Shown: positions 15,018 through 22,473 of the stretch, in pieces
Numbering within the stretch: position 1 is the stretch's first letter
Layout of the letters: each line of letters opens with the position of its first letter
NCBI GenBank assembly: GCA_031553885.1
Contig: JAVBKV010000052.1
Span: 1-22,473, forward strand
Reading direction: 5' to 3'
DNA length: 22,473 nucleotides
Source of the DNA: JAVBKV01 sp031553885
Lineage (GTDB): Bacteria > Bacteroidota > Bacteroidia > Bacteroidales > Azobacteroidaceae
Made by a program: the position numbers and the translations under genes
The notes under the pieces: model-generated
Databases searched by the model: none
Seen by the model: the letters and a program-made list of their open reading frames with translations, nothing else
What the model was told of the DNA's origin: nothing

Positions 15018-15060
15018 TACCTTTATTATTTATTATTACAAACAAAAAGAAAAACAATCT

Positions 15061-15084
15061 GTAACCTTTCTTTTTTTCTGCGTC
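15061..15084 (+). promoter_or_regulatory. candidate ECF sigma-dependent promoter of the DUF6249 gene
   Basis: GTAACC at 15061-15066 and CGTC at 15081-15084, separated by a T-rich 14-base spacer, resemble the autoregulated promoters I recall upstream of ECF sigma factor genes in Bacteroidota. No TAnnTTTG element is seen in this 121-base gap. The gene starts 54 bases downstream. The similarity is judged from memory. Confidence 0.45.
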
Positions 15085-15138
15085 CAATAGATGTAAATGA
15101 AAAATGAACGGATTGTTTAACTTTTAATAGATAAATTT

Positions 15139-15597
15139 ATGGATGGTAATTTAATGGGTGTTTTAATCATAGGTATTATTACATGGGGAATCTATCGGCT
15201 GTTTGAATTGTATGCCAGAAGGAAAGAAAGGCTGACAATGATTGAAAAAATGGGAACGATACAAATGAATCCTTCTGATATGGAAAATATGTTAGGTGTT
15301 TCCATGATTAGCAAATTGAATAATTTATGGCCTTCTTCCTGGCCCTTGAGGATTTCGTTATTGCTAATAGGAATCGGAATCGGAGCTCTCTGTGCTTTCA
15401 CTATTCAATATGCAGTACTGGGTGAGAGATTACTTCAAACAAGAATCGACAATGATTGGGAATACAGGAACAACCTGAATGGATTCAAAGAAATGATTTA
15501 TTTTTCCTCTATTTCAGTATTTGGCGGAATCGGACTGCTTGTCGCATACCTGATTGAAATGAAAAATGCAAAAAATAATAAGATCGAAAATAAATAA
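15139..15597 (+). CDS. DUF6249-like small membrane protein
   Basis: The 152-residue protein has three likely membrane segments at about 5-22, 70-93 and 119-140, with a basic cytoplasmic stretch (YARRKERLTMIEKMG) after the first. The pattern and the block RRKERLTMIEKG-like are typical of DUF6249 proteins, which I recall being encoded beside ECF sigma factors in Bacteroidota. Function is unknown. The ECF-like promoter upstream fits that link, although no sigma factor gene is next to it here. It ends before a strong terminator, so it is a single-gene unit. Confidence 0.75.
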   Translation: MDGNLMGVLIIGIITWGIYRLFELYARRKERLTMIEKMGTIQMNPSDMENMLGVSMISKLNNLWPSSWPLRISLLLIGIGIGALCAFTIQYAVLGERLLQTRIDNDWEYRNNLNGFKEMIYFSSISVFGGIGLLVAYLIEMKNAKNNKIENK

Positions 15598-15619
15598 GCG
15601 ATTTTATTTAGCTTTCATT

Positions 15620-15677
15620 AACAAATAAGTCTTCAAAGTTAAAATAATATAATAGCTTTGAAGATTTATTTGTTTTT
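15620..15677 (+). terminator. terminator of the DUF6249 gene
   Basis: AACAAATAAGTCTTCAAAG at 15620-15638 pairs over 19 bases (one G-U) with CTTTGAAGATTTATTTGTT at 15656-15674, followed by TTT. The long stem and position 22 bases after the stop codon fit an intrinsic terminator. Confidence 0.85.
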
Positions 15678-15700
15678 AAGTAAAATAAAAAAATAGATTT

Positions 15701-15708
15701 TATCTTTG
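15701..15708 (+). promoter_or_regulatory. minus-7 element of the outer-membrane receptor gene
   Basis: TATCTTTG matches TAnnTTTG exactly. No minus-33 TTTG is at normal spacing; the nearest is 15669-15672, 28 bases away, inside the terminator stem. This suggests a weak or activator-dependent promoter. Confidence 0.6.
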
Positions 15709-15710
15709 CG

Positions 15711-15732
15711 GTGTACTATTTAAATGGTACAC
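15711..15732 (+). promoter_or_regulatory. operator-like 22-base palindrome at the receptor transcription start
   Basis: GTGTAC at 15711-15716 and GTACAC at 15727-15732 are exact inverted repeats. The ten bases between (TATTTAAATG) continue the symmetry with a single T-G mismatch pair. The element lies immediately after the minus-7 box, where it would cover the start of transcription. It could be a repressor site or a 5' end hairpin. Confidence 0.5.
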
Positions 15733-15769
15733 AATGCAACTTGTGTTTTAGTGATTATAACCCTTTTAG

Positions 15770-18298
15770 ATGCAATTTATGAAAAATTCTCTTCTGTTTG
15801 TTGTGTTACTTTTTATAGTAAATACTTTAAGTTCGAATGCTCAAGTTATTGAAAATAATACAAATAAAAAATCAGAAAATATAAATCCCAAGTTTAATGT
15901 ATTGATAAAGGGGCAGGTGATCGATTCATTGACCAACGAGACAATTCCTTATGCAACCATTAATATCACCAGGGCAGATAATCCAACAAAACCAATAAAA
16001 ATGCTGGCTTCCAATGAATCCGGAAAGTTTGAAACGATCCTGAATATTCCCGGTAATTACTTACTTGCCATCAATTCCACAGGAAAAAAAATGTTGGTGA
16101 AGCCATTTACCATAGCACCTGCAGATAAGGAAATCAACCTGGAAAAACTACCGGTAAGCGACAGCCAGGTTTTAGGAGAAGTTGTTGTAACAGCATACAA
16201 ACCATTGGTTAAAGTTGATTTGGACAAAATAACCTATAGCATTCAGGATGATCCGGATTCCAAGACCAACAACGTATTGGAAATGCTGAGAAAAGTTCCC
16301 ATGGTAACGATTGATGCTCAGGATAAAATCGAGCTGAAAGGATCTTCTTCATTTAAAATTCACCTGGATGGAAAACCTTCCAACCTGATAACCAATAACC
16401 CGGCCCAGGTGCTGAGGAGTATGCCGGCCAACATGATAAAAAACATTGAAGTAATTACCGATCCCGGAGCCAAATACGATGCAGAAGGGGTAACCGGTAT
16501 TATCAATATCATTACATACAAACAACCGATGGGAGGTTATACTGCTAATTTCAGCGGAGGAGTCAACGCATTAGGTGGATACGATGGAGGGGCCTACCTT
16601 TCTATGAAATACGGAAAACTGGGCTTTACCGGAAACTATAATTATAGTCATTTCAGAAATCCGGAATCGAATTATGATACTTACCGTGAAAATTACACCA
16701 ATGACCAGCACAGGTACTTGTTTCAGGATGGTAAAAACAAGTACGAAGGAGATTTCCAGTATGGTTATGGTGAGTTAAGTTATGAAATTGATACACTGAA
16801 CCTTATCAGCGCTAATTTCAACCTGATGGGAGGAAAAGGAACATCGAAAATGAACTTAGATGTTTCGGAACAGGATATTAATAAAAATAATGTTTATTCC
16901 TACAAACAAAGTACGGAAGGAGATAATACCTTTGGAGGATCGGGATTCAATCTGGATTATCAACGCACGTTCAAGAAAAAAGATGAGCTGCTTACCGCTT
17001 CTTACCGGTTAGGACTTTCTCCCAATGACAATAATTCCGAAACAAAGATCGATGAAGCAGTTAATTTTCCGGAATCCTGGCAAATTTCCAAAAATAACGC
17101 CAGCGATAAGGAACATGCTTTCCAGTTGGATTACACAACTCCTTTAGCCAAGATTCATACCATTGAAGGGGGAGCTAAATACATTATTCGCCTGAATGAG
17201 AGCGAAGGGGACCGAAGCCGCTATGATTACACAACAGAAGAATGGAAACCGATAATCACAGATAACGATCAGTTCAAGTATCGTTATGATATTCTTGCTG
17301 CTTACCTGGGTTACAATCTCCGGTTCAAAGACTATGGATTCAAAGCCGGATTGAGAATGGAAGACACTAAAATCGAAGCGGATTATCCCTTGAATACGGA
17401 CAAAAATTTTGATACGGAGTATTTTACACTGGTTCCTTCAGGTACGATCACTTACCGGTACAAGATGGTACATTCTTTCCGACTGGGTTATAACATGAGG
17501 GTACAACGGCCGGGAATCTGGTACCTGAATCCCTATTCCAGTTCCACAGACCCCAAGTATATTTCCCGTGGAAATCCTGATCTGGATGTTGAGAAAGGAC
17601 ATAATATCAGCTTGAACTACAGCGTTTTCAAGCCTAAAATCAATATGAATGTGAGTTTGAACTACGGTTTTATGAACAATTCCATTCAACAGGTGACCGA
17701 AGTGATTGAAGATGTGAGTTATACGACTTATAAGAACATTGGAAAAAATAATCAAACCAGTCTGAATGTTTATTTCAACGGAAACCTGACCAAACAATTC
17801 CGGTTCTATGTAAACGGTACACTTGCCTACATGGATATAAGGGCAAATAACGGATCCGGATTGAAAAATCATGGTTTTTACGAAAACATTACTGCTAACC
17901 TGCAATATTCATTGCCTCACAATTTCAGAATTATGTTGAATGGAGGAATCGCGTCTCCCCGTGTGAATCTCCAGGGCGAATCATCCGGATACCATTATTC
18001 AGCCCTCGGATTAACTAAATCCATGTTGAATAATAAATTGAATTTCTCTTTGTCGGTTTCCAGTCCTTTCGAAAAGTACCGTGATTACTACTCAGAACGT
18101 TATACCAGCGATGAGTTTTATCGTATGAACAGCCAATACGTTGCCCGTAACATCAGTTTCAGGGTTTCCTACCGGTTCGGAGAAATGAAGCAGCAAATCA
18201 AAAAAGCGCAGCGGGGAATAAATAACGACGATACCAAGGCGTCAGAAAGTAGTAACAGTGGCAGCAGTGGAGGATCCGGAGGAGGAAGTGGCCAATAA
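15770..18298 (+). CDS. outer-membrane beta-barrel family protein (TonB receptor-like)
   Basis: The 842-residue protein sits in the outer membrane. The signal peptide ends near SSNAQ at about residue 25; the second ATG at 15779 is an equally good start. Residues about 48-130 form a carboxypeptidase-regulatory-like beta-sandwich (VLIKGQVIDSLTNETIPYAT). A plug-like domain follows at about 135-255 (EVVVTAY, NNVLEMLRKVPMV, IEVITDPGAKYDAEGVTGII). The rest is a barrel of the OMP_b-brl_3 type, with YNMRVQRPGIWYLNPY and RGNPDLDVEKGHNISLNYS as conserved blocks. It ends with a Ser/Gly-rich tail after RVSYRFG. Family members are related to TonB-dependent transporters; the ligand is unknown and no SusD partner is adjacent. 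A palindromic element at its promoter suggests regulation. Confidence 0.9.
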   Translation: MQFMKNSLLFVVLLFIVNTLSSNAQVIENNTNKKSENINPKFNVLIKGQVIDSLTNETIPYATINITRADNPTKPIKMLASNESGKFETILNIPGNYLLAINSTGKKMLVKPFTIAPADKEINLEKLPVSDSQVLGEVVVTAYKPLVKVDLDKITYSIQDDPDSKTNNVLEMLRKVPMVTIDAQDKIELKGSSSFKIHLDGKPSNLITNNPAQVLRSMPANMIKNIEVITDPGAKYDAEGVTGIINIITYKQPMGGYTANFSGGVNALGGYDGGAYLSMKYGKLGFTGNYNYSHFRNPESNYDTYRENYTNDQHRYLFQDGKNKYEGDFQYGYGELSYEIDTLNLISANFNLMGGKGTSKMNLDVSEQDINKNNVYSYKQSTEGDNTFGGSGFNLDYQRTFKKKDELLTASYRLGLSPNDNNSETKIDEAVNFPESWQISKNNASDKEHAFQLDYTTPLAKIHTIEGGAKYIIRLNESEGDRSRYDYTTEEWKPIITDNDQFKYRYDILAAYLGYNLRFKDYGFKAGLRMEDTKIEADYPLNTDKNFDTEYFTLVPSGTITYRYKMVHSFRLGYNMRVQRPGIWYLNPYSSSTDPKYISRGNPDLDVEKGHNISLNYSVFKPKINMNVSLNYGFMNNSIQQVTEVIEDVSYTTYKNIGKNNQTSLNVYFNGNLTKQFRFYVNGTLAYMDIRANNGSGLKNHGFYENITANLQYSLPHNFRIMLNGGIASPRVNLQGESSGYHYSALGLTKSMLNNKLNFSLSVSSPFEKYRDYYSERYTSDEFYRMNSQYVARNISFRVSYRFGEMKQQIKKAQRGINNDDTKASESSNSGSSGGSGGGSGQ

Positions 18299-18315
18299 TT
18301 AATTTTACTTAATCA

Positions 18316-18348
18316 ATTGGGTAATTCTAAATAAAACCTGTATTTTTG
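18316..18348 (+). promoter_or_regulatory. promoter of the class A PBP gene
   Basis: Minus-7 TATTTTTG at 18341-18348 matches TAnnTTTG and lies 28 bases before the ATG. A minus-33 ATTG at 18316-18319 has 21-base spacing. Confidence 0.65.
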
Positions 18349-18376
18349 CATTTTAATCAGGTTTAACCCTTTCAAT

Positions 18377-20728
18377 ATGAAGATTAAGTTCTCTGCAAAA
18401 CAAATAATCCGTTGGTTCTGGATTGTTTTCTTTTCCGGTATCGTGCTTATAACCATTACGTTTATCCTTATTGCTAAAGGATACATTGGTTATATGCCTC
18501 CGGTGGAAGACCTGGAAAATCCGATCAACAAATATGCTTCCCAGGTGATTTCTTCGGATATGAAGCCGTTGGGAACTTTTGCTCAAAAAAACGAAAACCG
18601 TATTTATGCCAATTATCAGGATTTATCGCCTCATATCGTACATGCATTGATTGCTACCGAAGATGCCCGTTTCACCAAGCATTCCGGAATCGATGCAATT
18701 GCGATGCTCCGTGTCGTATTCAAGGGATTATTTGATAAAAATGCCGGAGGAGGAAGTACCATTACCCAGCAATTGGCCAAACAGCTTTATTCCCCGACTG
18801 CAGAAAACTTCCTGGAACGCATGTTCCAAAAACCCATTGAATGGGTTATTGCCGTACAATTGGAACGCTTTTATACCAAAGAGGAAATCGTGAATATGTA
18901 CCTGAATAAATTCGATTTCCTTTATAATGCCGTAGGAATTCAATCCGCCGCATGGGTTTATTTTGGAAAAACACCTAAAGATCTCACGGTTGAAGAGGCA
19001 GCTACGTTGATCGGGATGTGTAAAAACCCATCATACTATAACCCGATCCGGAGAAACGGAATGTATAAAGACCGTACCCTGGGAAGACGAAATGTAGTTC
19101 TTGACCTTATGGAAAAACATGGATATATTACGAAAGCAGAATGTGATTCATTACATAACTTGCCTTTGGTTACCCGTTTCCATAAACTTGACCATAAAGA
19201 CGGACCTGCCCCGTATTTCCGTGAATACCTTCGGTTAACGTTAAGCGCTCAAAAGCCGCAGAGGAAGAATTATCCGGAATGGCAACGGTATAAATATGCA
19301 GAAGATTCATTGGCCTGGGAGACTAATCCGCTGTATGGCTGGTGTAATAAAAACAAAAAGCCGGACGGTTCGAATTATAACCTGGCAACCGATGGACTAA
19401 AAATTTATACCACGATCAATTCTCAGATGCAGACTTATGCGGAAGAAGCTGTCGTCGAACATATCGGAGGAACGTTGCAACCGTTGTTTTTCAATGAAAA
19501 GAAAGGACGAGCAACAGCTCCTTTTGCCAGTTCTACAGGTAAAGAAGATATTACCAGGATATTGGATCGTGCAATGAAACAATCCGAACGCTACCGGTTG
19601 ATGAAAGACGAAAACCTCAATGAGAAGGAGATTCGTGCGGCATTTAACCAACCTACGGAAATGACCGTGTTCACTTGGAAAGGGGTAAAGGATACGATTA
19701 TGACTCCCATGGATTCGATCCGTTATATGAAATCGTTTCTGCGTTCCGGATTTATGGTTATGGACCCGCGGACCGGATCTGTTAAAGCATACGTGGGAGG
19801 GACTAATTTTCAGTATTTTCAATACGATATGATTAATACGGGAAGGCGCCAGGTGGGATCTACCGTCAAGCCATTCTTGTATTCCTTAGCTATGGAAAGC
19901 GGATTTACGCCTTGTGACGAAGTACTACACGTTGAACAACAATTGATTACAGAAACCGGAGTTCCCTGGAATCCCAAGAATGCCAACAAAGAACGAATAG
20001 GAGAGATGGTTACCGTAAAATGGGGGCTTCAGAAATCGGATAACTGGGTAACCGCTTACCTGATGAAGCAACTTTCCCCTTATACTTTTGCAAGAAAACT
20101 TCATTCTTTCGGACTGATAGGACCGATAGAGCCGGTAGTCTCACTTTGCCTGGGTTCCTGCGATGCCAGCGTTTCGGAAATGGTATCCGGATATTCGGCG
20201 TTTGCTAACAAAGGAGTGCGGGTAGAACCTAACTATGTAACCCGTATCGAAGATAAGAACGGCAACATAATTGCTTCATTTTCACCACGTATGGCGGATG
20301 TGCTTACTGAAGATGCCTCATTCAAAATGCTGGATATGCTCAGAAGTGTCATCGATGCCGGAACCGGAGGACGTATCCGTGGGCGTTATGCAATCAGCGC
20401 TCCTATGGGAGGTAAGACCGGAACTACTCAAAACCATTCCGACGGTTGGTTTATGGGCTTTACTCCATCCTTAGTCGGTGGTGTATGGGTAGGTGGAGAA
20501 GAGCGTTCCATCCACTTTGACCGCATGGCAGAAGGACAGGCCGCCAATATGGCGCTTCCGGTTTTTGGAATATTCCTGCAAAAGGTATTTGCCGATCCGA
20601 AACTCGGCTATTCTCAAACCGAAGGATTTGAAGTACCGGCAAGATACATGAATCCTTGTGATAGTTCGCTTAACATTGAAGAGGATATTATGGATGGTCC
20701 CCGGGGGATTGACGATATTTTTGAATAA
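18377..20728 (+). CDS. class A penicillin-binding protein (PBP1A-like, bifunctional)
   Basis: The 783-residue inner-membrane enzyme polymerises lipid II and cross-links peptidoglycan in the periplasm. One N-terminal anchor lies at about 13-33. The GT51 glycosyltransferase domain spans about 60-240, with the motif E95-D-A-R-F-T-K-H-S-G, then GGSTITQQLAKQLY at 125-138 and ERFYTKEEIVNMYLNK at 163-178. The transpeptidase domain spans about 450-740, with S495-T-V-K498 (nucleophile serine), S554-D-N556 and K680-T-G-T683. All catalytic motifs are intact. It corresponds to MrcA/PonA-type proteins; which paralogue it is cannot be decided here. It has its own promoter and is followed after 56 bases by tRNA-Gly, whose promoter begins just after its stop codon. 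Confidence 0.95.
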   Translation: MKIKFSAKQIIRWFWIVFFSGIVLITITFILIAKGYIGYMPPVEDLENPINKYASQVISSDMKPLGTFAQKNENRIYANYQDLSPHIVHALIATEDARFTKHSGIDAIAMLRVVFKGLFDKNAGGGSTITQQLAKQLYSPTAENFLERMFQKPIEWVIAVQLERFYTKEEIVNMYLNKFDFLYNAVGIQSAAWVYFGKTPKDLTVEEAATLIGMCKNPSYYNPIRRNGMYKDRTLGRRNVVLDLMEKHGYITKAECDSLHNLPLVTRFHKLDHKDGPAPYFREYLRLTLSAQKPQRKNYPEWQRYKYAEDSLAWETNPLYGWCNKNKKPDGSNYNLATDGLKIYTTINSQMQTYAEEAVVEHIGGTLQPLFFNEKKGRATAPFASSTGKEDITRILDRAMKQSERYRLMKDENLNEKEIRAAFNQPTEMTVFTWKGVKDTIMTPMDSIRYMKSFLRSGFMVMDPRTGSVKAYVGGTNFQYFQYDMINTGRRQVGSTVKPFLYSLAMESGFTPCDEVLHVEQQLITETGVPWNPKNANKERIGEMVTVKWGLQKSDNWVTAYLMKQLSPYTFARKLHSFGLIGPIEPVVSLCLGSCDASVSEMVSGYSAFANKGVRVEPNYVTRIEDKNGNIIASFSPRMADVLTEDASFKMLDMLRSVIDAGTGGRIRGRYAISAPMGGKTGTTQNHSDGWFMGFTPSLVGGVWVGGEERSIHFDRMAEGQAANMALPVFGIFLQKVFADPKLGYSQTEGFEVPARYMNPCDSSLNIEEDIMDGPRGIDDIFE

Positions 20729-20741
20729 AGCTGCGGGCAAA

Positions 20742-20773
20742 TTTGGTATATTCACATAATATCATTATATTTG
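20742..20773 (+). promoter_or_regulatory. promoter of tRNA-Gly
   Basis: TTTG at 20742-20745 and TATATTTG at 20766-20773 have 20-base spacing, a full consensus match. The mature tRNA begins 11 bases later. Confidence 0.85.
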
Positions 20774-20784
20774 CACCCGCAAAC

Positions 20785-20860
20785 GCGAAAGTAGCTCAGT
20801 TGGTAGAGCATAACCTTGCCAAGGTTAGGGTCGCGGGTTCGAGTCCCGTCTTTCGCTCCA
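20785..20860 (+). tRNA. tRNA-Gly (anticodon GCC)
   Basis: The cloverleaf is complete. Acceptor arms are GCGAAAG and CTTTCGC with discriminator T. The D arm is GCTCAGTTGGTAGAGC, the anticodon arm is TAACC-TTGCCAA-GGTTA with GCC central, and the T arm is CGGGTTCGAGTCCCG. The 3' CCA is encoded (20858-20860), unlike the other two tRNAs in this window. It decodes GGC and GGU. Confidence 0.96.
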
Positions 20861-20890
20861 AGTTAATAAGACAACTTAGGAATATTGTTG

Positions 20891-20934
20891 AATAATGCCT
20901 TTCAAATCAATGGTTTGGAAGGCATTATTTTTTT
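20891..20934 (+). terminator. rho-independent terminator of tRNA-Gly
   Basis: AATAATGCCTTTCAAA at 20891-20906 pairs over 16 bases (one wobble) with TTTGGAAGGCATTATT at 20914-20929, followed by T to 20934. It lies 30 bases after the encoded CCA. Confidence 0.9.
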
Positions 20935-20968
20935 GAAATGTTTGCATCTTTCACACATCTTTTTAGGT

Positions 20969-21294
20969 TATATCGCTTCTGATATTGATTTGTGATACAA
21001 TTTTAGATTTCAATGTATTTCACTGTACGGGCCTGATTACAATAGTTACGATTATACATTTGCCAAACATTTTAACTTGTCGATCATTCTTTTGATTGAA
21101 AATTGTGATATTTCCCAAGAAAGTTTCGATACAAAGAAAGGAATCATGATAAATTCAGGCTTTTTAGAATGCCTTACACGGTTGATGAGAAGGGTTTAGT
21201 GATATGATTGCTGGAAGTTGATAAGTTTTTGTCTACCGAAAAAAGAATGATTGGACTTATAAAGAAAAAGAAAAAAATTAACAAAATACTATAG
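20969..21294 (+). pseudogene. decayed fragment resembling the leucyl-tRNA synthetase editing (CP1) domain
   Basis: In the frame of base 21062, bases 20996-21196 translate without a stop and read as protein. The segment includes GPDYNSYDYTFAKHFNLSI, then LIENCDISQESFDTK and GIMINSGFLE, ending at TAG 21197. LeuRS editing domains carry a block of the form PxHDxRDxxFAKxxxLPI, followed some 30-50 residues later by GxxxNSGxFxGL, and this matches in order and spacing. A shifted frame from 21169 continues with YTVDEKGLVI, a TGA, then LLEVDKFLSTEKRM, as expected for the next LeuRS part after one frameshift. Upstream, YIASDIDL is interrupted by TGA at 20993. The stops, the shift and the eroded HDxRD motif mean it cannot be functional. 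It fills most of the 366 bases between the tRNA-Gly terminator and the acyltransferase. Recognition is from memory of the family. Confidence 0.45.
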
Positions 21295-21301
21295 ATGTTT
21301 T

Positions 21302-22342
21302 ATGGACAAATTACAAGATTCTGTAATTAAAGGGGTTGAAAATGAAACTAAAAGGTTTGAATACATTGACGCATTAAAAGGATTTGCTATATTTTGTGTA
21401 CTGTGGGGACATTCTATACAATATCTCAAAAACGGATATAATTTTTTTAGTAATCCTGTATTTGAATTTATTTATTCATTTCATATGCCATTATTTTTTA
21501 TGGTAAGTGGATTTTTTTTTCGTTCATCATTAAAACTGAATTTGAAAAATTTTTTATACAAAAAAGGTATACAATTACTATTGCCTGGTGTTATTTCGGC
21601 AGTGATGTTTTGTATAATAGAATTATCATTAACAGGAATAAATGATATTGATAATTGGCTCAAATATTTATATTTAAGTTTTCCTTGGTTTTTAAGGGAG
21701 TTGTTTATCAGTTATTTTATTGTTTATGCAAGTCTGAAAATATTGAAAAAAGATTGGTTAGCATGTTTATTGAGCATTTGTTTTGTATTATCTGCTCCAT
21801 ACTGTGGATTTCAACAAATACTTCTGCCTGTATTTTGGAGCGGAATTTACTTGAAAAATAATTATCAGCTTATATTACAATATACAAAGCAAATATTGAT
21901 AATCTCAGGCATAGTATTTAGTATGTGTTCCTTTTTGGGGGATAGACCTTGTACAATGTATGGATATCTTCCGGGTTTATTGAAAATATTTAGTTTGAAT
22001 GATTTTCAAAAAATAGGCATTTTCATTTTTCGTTTACTTATAAGCTTTAGTGGTTCTTTATTTTGGTTTATGTTATTTAAAATGACTTATAAGCAACATA
22101 AATTCTTTATAGGTCTAGGGAAAATAGGAATAAATACTTTAGCTATATATTTAATACAGAGACTAATAATTGAATCTTTATTTAATAGAATAATTGATTT
22201 TCCTACTATGAATATTTGGATATATAGTTTAATAATTACACTTTTGATTGCATTGGGAGTTCTTGGATTTTGTATTGTAATAATTAAAATTGTCCAAAAA
22301 AATAAATATGCAGAATTATTATTATTTGGGAAAAATAAGTAA
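21302..22342 (+). CDS. membrane acyltransferase, acyltransferase-3 family
   Basis: The 346-residue polytopic membrane protein has about ten hydrophobic segments. The N-terminal block YIDALKGFAIFCVLWGHS (about 21-38) carries the conserved histidine H37 of acyltransferase-3 proteins. The segment FEFIYSFHMPLFFMVSGFFF is the typical following block. Family members transfer acetyl or other acyl groups to surface polysaccharides or other glycans from the cytoplasmic side. The gene is strikingly AT-rich: one sampled 60-base row (21481-21540) has 15 G or C, against 31 in a lepA row (12121-12180). It also uses many ATA and TTA codons, which points to horizontal transfer. It may be the first gene of a polysaccharide or accessory cluster to the right. 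Acceptor unknown. Confidence 0.85.
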   Translation: MDKLQDSVIKGVENETKRFEYIDALKGFAIFCVLWGHSIQYLKNGYNFFSNPVFEFIYSFHMPLFFMVSGFFFRSSLKLNLKNFLYKKGIQLLLPGVISAVMFCIIELSLTGINDIDNWLKYLYLSFPWFLRELFISYFIVYASLKILKKDWLACLLSICFVLSAPYCGFQQILLPVFWSGIYLKNNYQLILQYTKQILIISGIVFSMCSFLGDRPCTMYGYLPGLLKIFSLNDFQKIGIFIFRLLISFSGSLFWFMLFKMTYKQHKFFIGLGKIGINTLAIYLIQRLIIESLFNRIIDFPTMNIWIYSLIITLLIALGVLGFCIVIIKIVQKNKYAELLLFGKNK

Positions 22343-22415
22343 TTTAAAATATTTATTGTCGTATTATTGTTTATATGATTAATATTTTGTACATTTACCT
22401 CATAATAAATGAATT

Positions 22416-22473
22416 ATGAGATTTGTAAAATTATCAGAAGAAGAAAAGATTCAAGTAGCCAATTTGTATAAAA
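22416..22473 (+). CDS. start of an ORF cut by the window edge, possibly an IS630-type transposase
   Basis: The ATG at 22416 opens a frame of 19 codons that stays open to the window end: MRFVKLSEEEKIQVANLYK. The beginning (MxFVKLxxEE... followed by a helix) resembles the N-terminal helix-turn-helix part of IS630-type transposases in Bacteroidota, but the piece is too short to decide. It starts 73 bases after the acyltransferase stop. An imperfect minus-7 (TATTTTG at about 22383-22389) precedes it. Confidence 0.45.
   Translation, partial: MRFVKLSEEEKIQVANLYK

Noticed and set aside
17438..17905. 155-codon minus-strand ORF inside the beta-barrel gene
   Set aside because: Its length is explained by codon bias of the overlapping receptor gene; no signal or domain is visible.
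21169..21294. C-terminal piece of a type I restriction specificity subunit (HsdS)
   Set aside because: DKFLSTEKRMIGLIKKKKK resembles the HsdS end only loosely, whereas the upstream 200 bases and YTVDE fit the LeuRS order better.
1..22473. CRISPR arrays, toxin-antitoxin pairs or phage defence genes
   Set aside because: No regularly spaced repeats and no such gene families were found anywhere in the window.

Overview
The window is chromosomal DNA from a member of the Bacteroidota, most likely the order Bacteroidales. The evidence is the repeated TAnnTTTG minus-7 promoter motif typical of that phylum ahead of tRNAs and genes, the gene families present (DUF4492 next to cydA, a DUF4369-type TlpA lipoprotein, an outer-membrane beta-barrel receptor with a carboxypeptidase-like N-terminal domain, DUF6249) and moderate G+C. 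No species can be named from the sequence alone. Most of it is ordinary core genome; the edges look accessory.

Layout from left to right. Bases 1-446 hold the 3' end of an ISL3-like transposase and the terminator of a tRNA-Pro(TGG) on the minus strand. A minus-strand class C beta-lactamase-fold serine hydrolase follows and is divergent from aspS (aspartyl-tRNA synthetase). A lone Ser-type S1 sulfatase sits downstream of aspS. It converges on a small helical protein of unknown function, which is separated by a nested double palindrome from the minus-strand operon DUF4492-cydA-cydB (cytochrome bd quinol oxidase). After a divergent gap come tRNA-Leu(GAG) with a strong promoter and terminator, a DUF47/PiT phosphate transport pair, a TlpA-like thioredoxin lipoprotein, lepA (EF4), a secreted TPR plus SUMF1-domain protein, a DUF6249 membrane protein with an ECF-like promoter, a large outer-membrane beta-barrel receptor-like protein, a class A penicillin-binding protein and tRNA-Gly(GCC).

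Beyond tRNA-Gly the character changes. A 366-base stretch carries what reads as a decayed fragment of a leucyl-tRNA synthetase editing domain. It is followed by a very AT-rich membrane acyltransferase and, at the right edge, the start of another ORF that may be a transposase. The right end therefore looks like a recombination junction leading into an accessory (surface polysaccharide or mobile-element) region.

Functional links. DUF4492-cydAB is one respiratory operon with overlapping genes. DUF47 and PiT form one phosphate uptake unit. The sulfatase and the SUMF1 protein look like an enzyme and its maturase but probably are not: the SUMF1 protein lacks one catalytic cysteine position, and a Ser-type sulfatase is expected to need an anSME radical-SAM enzyme. 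I found no clear new multi-gene system. The most useful leads are regulatory: the nested palindromes after cydB, an operator-like palindrome at the receptor promoter, a candidate ECF-controlled DUF6249 unit and a possible small RNA before lepA. The leuS remnant at the right-hand junction is also worth a check.
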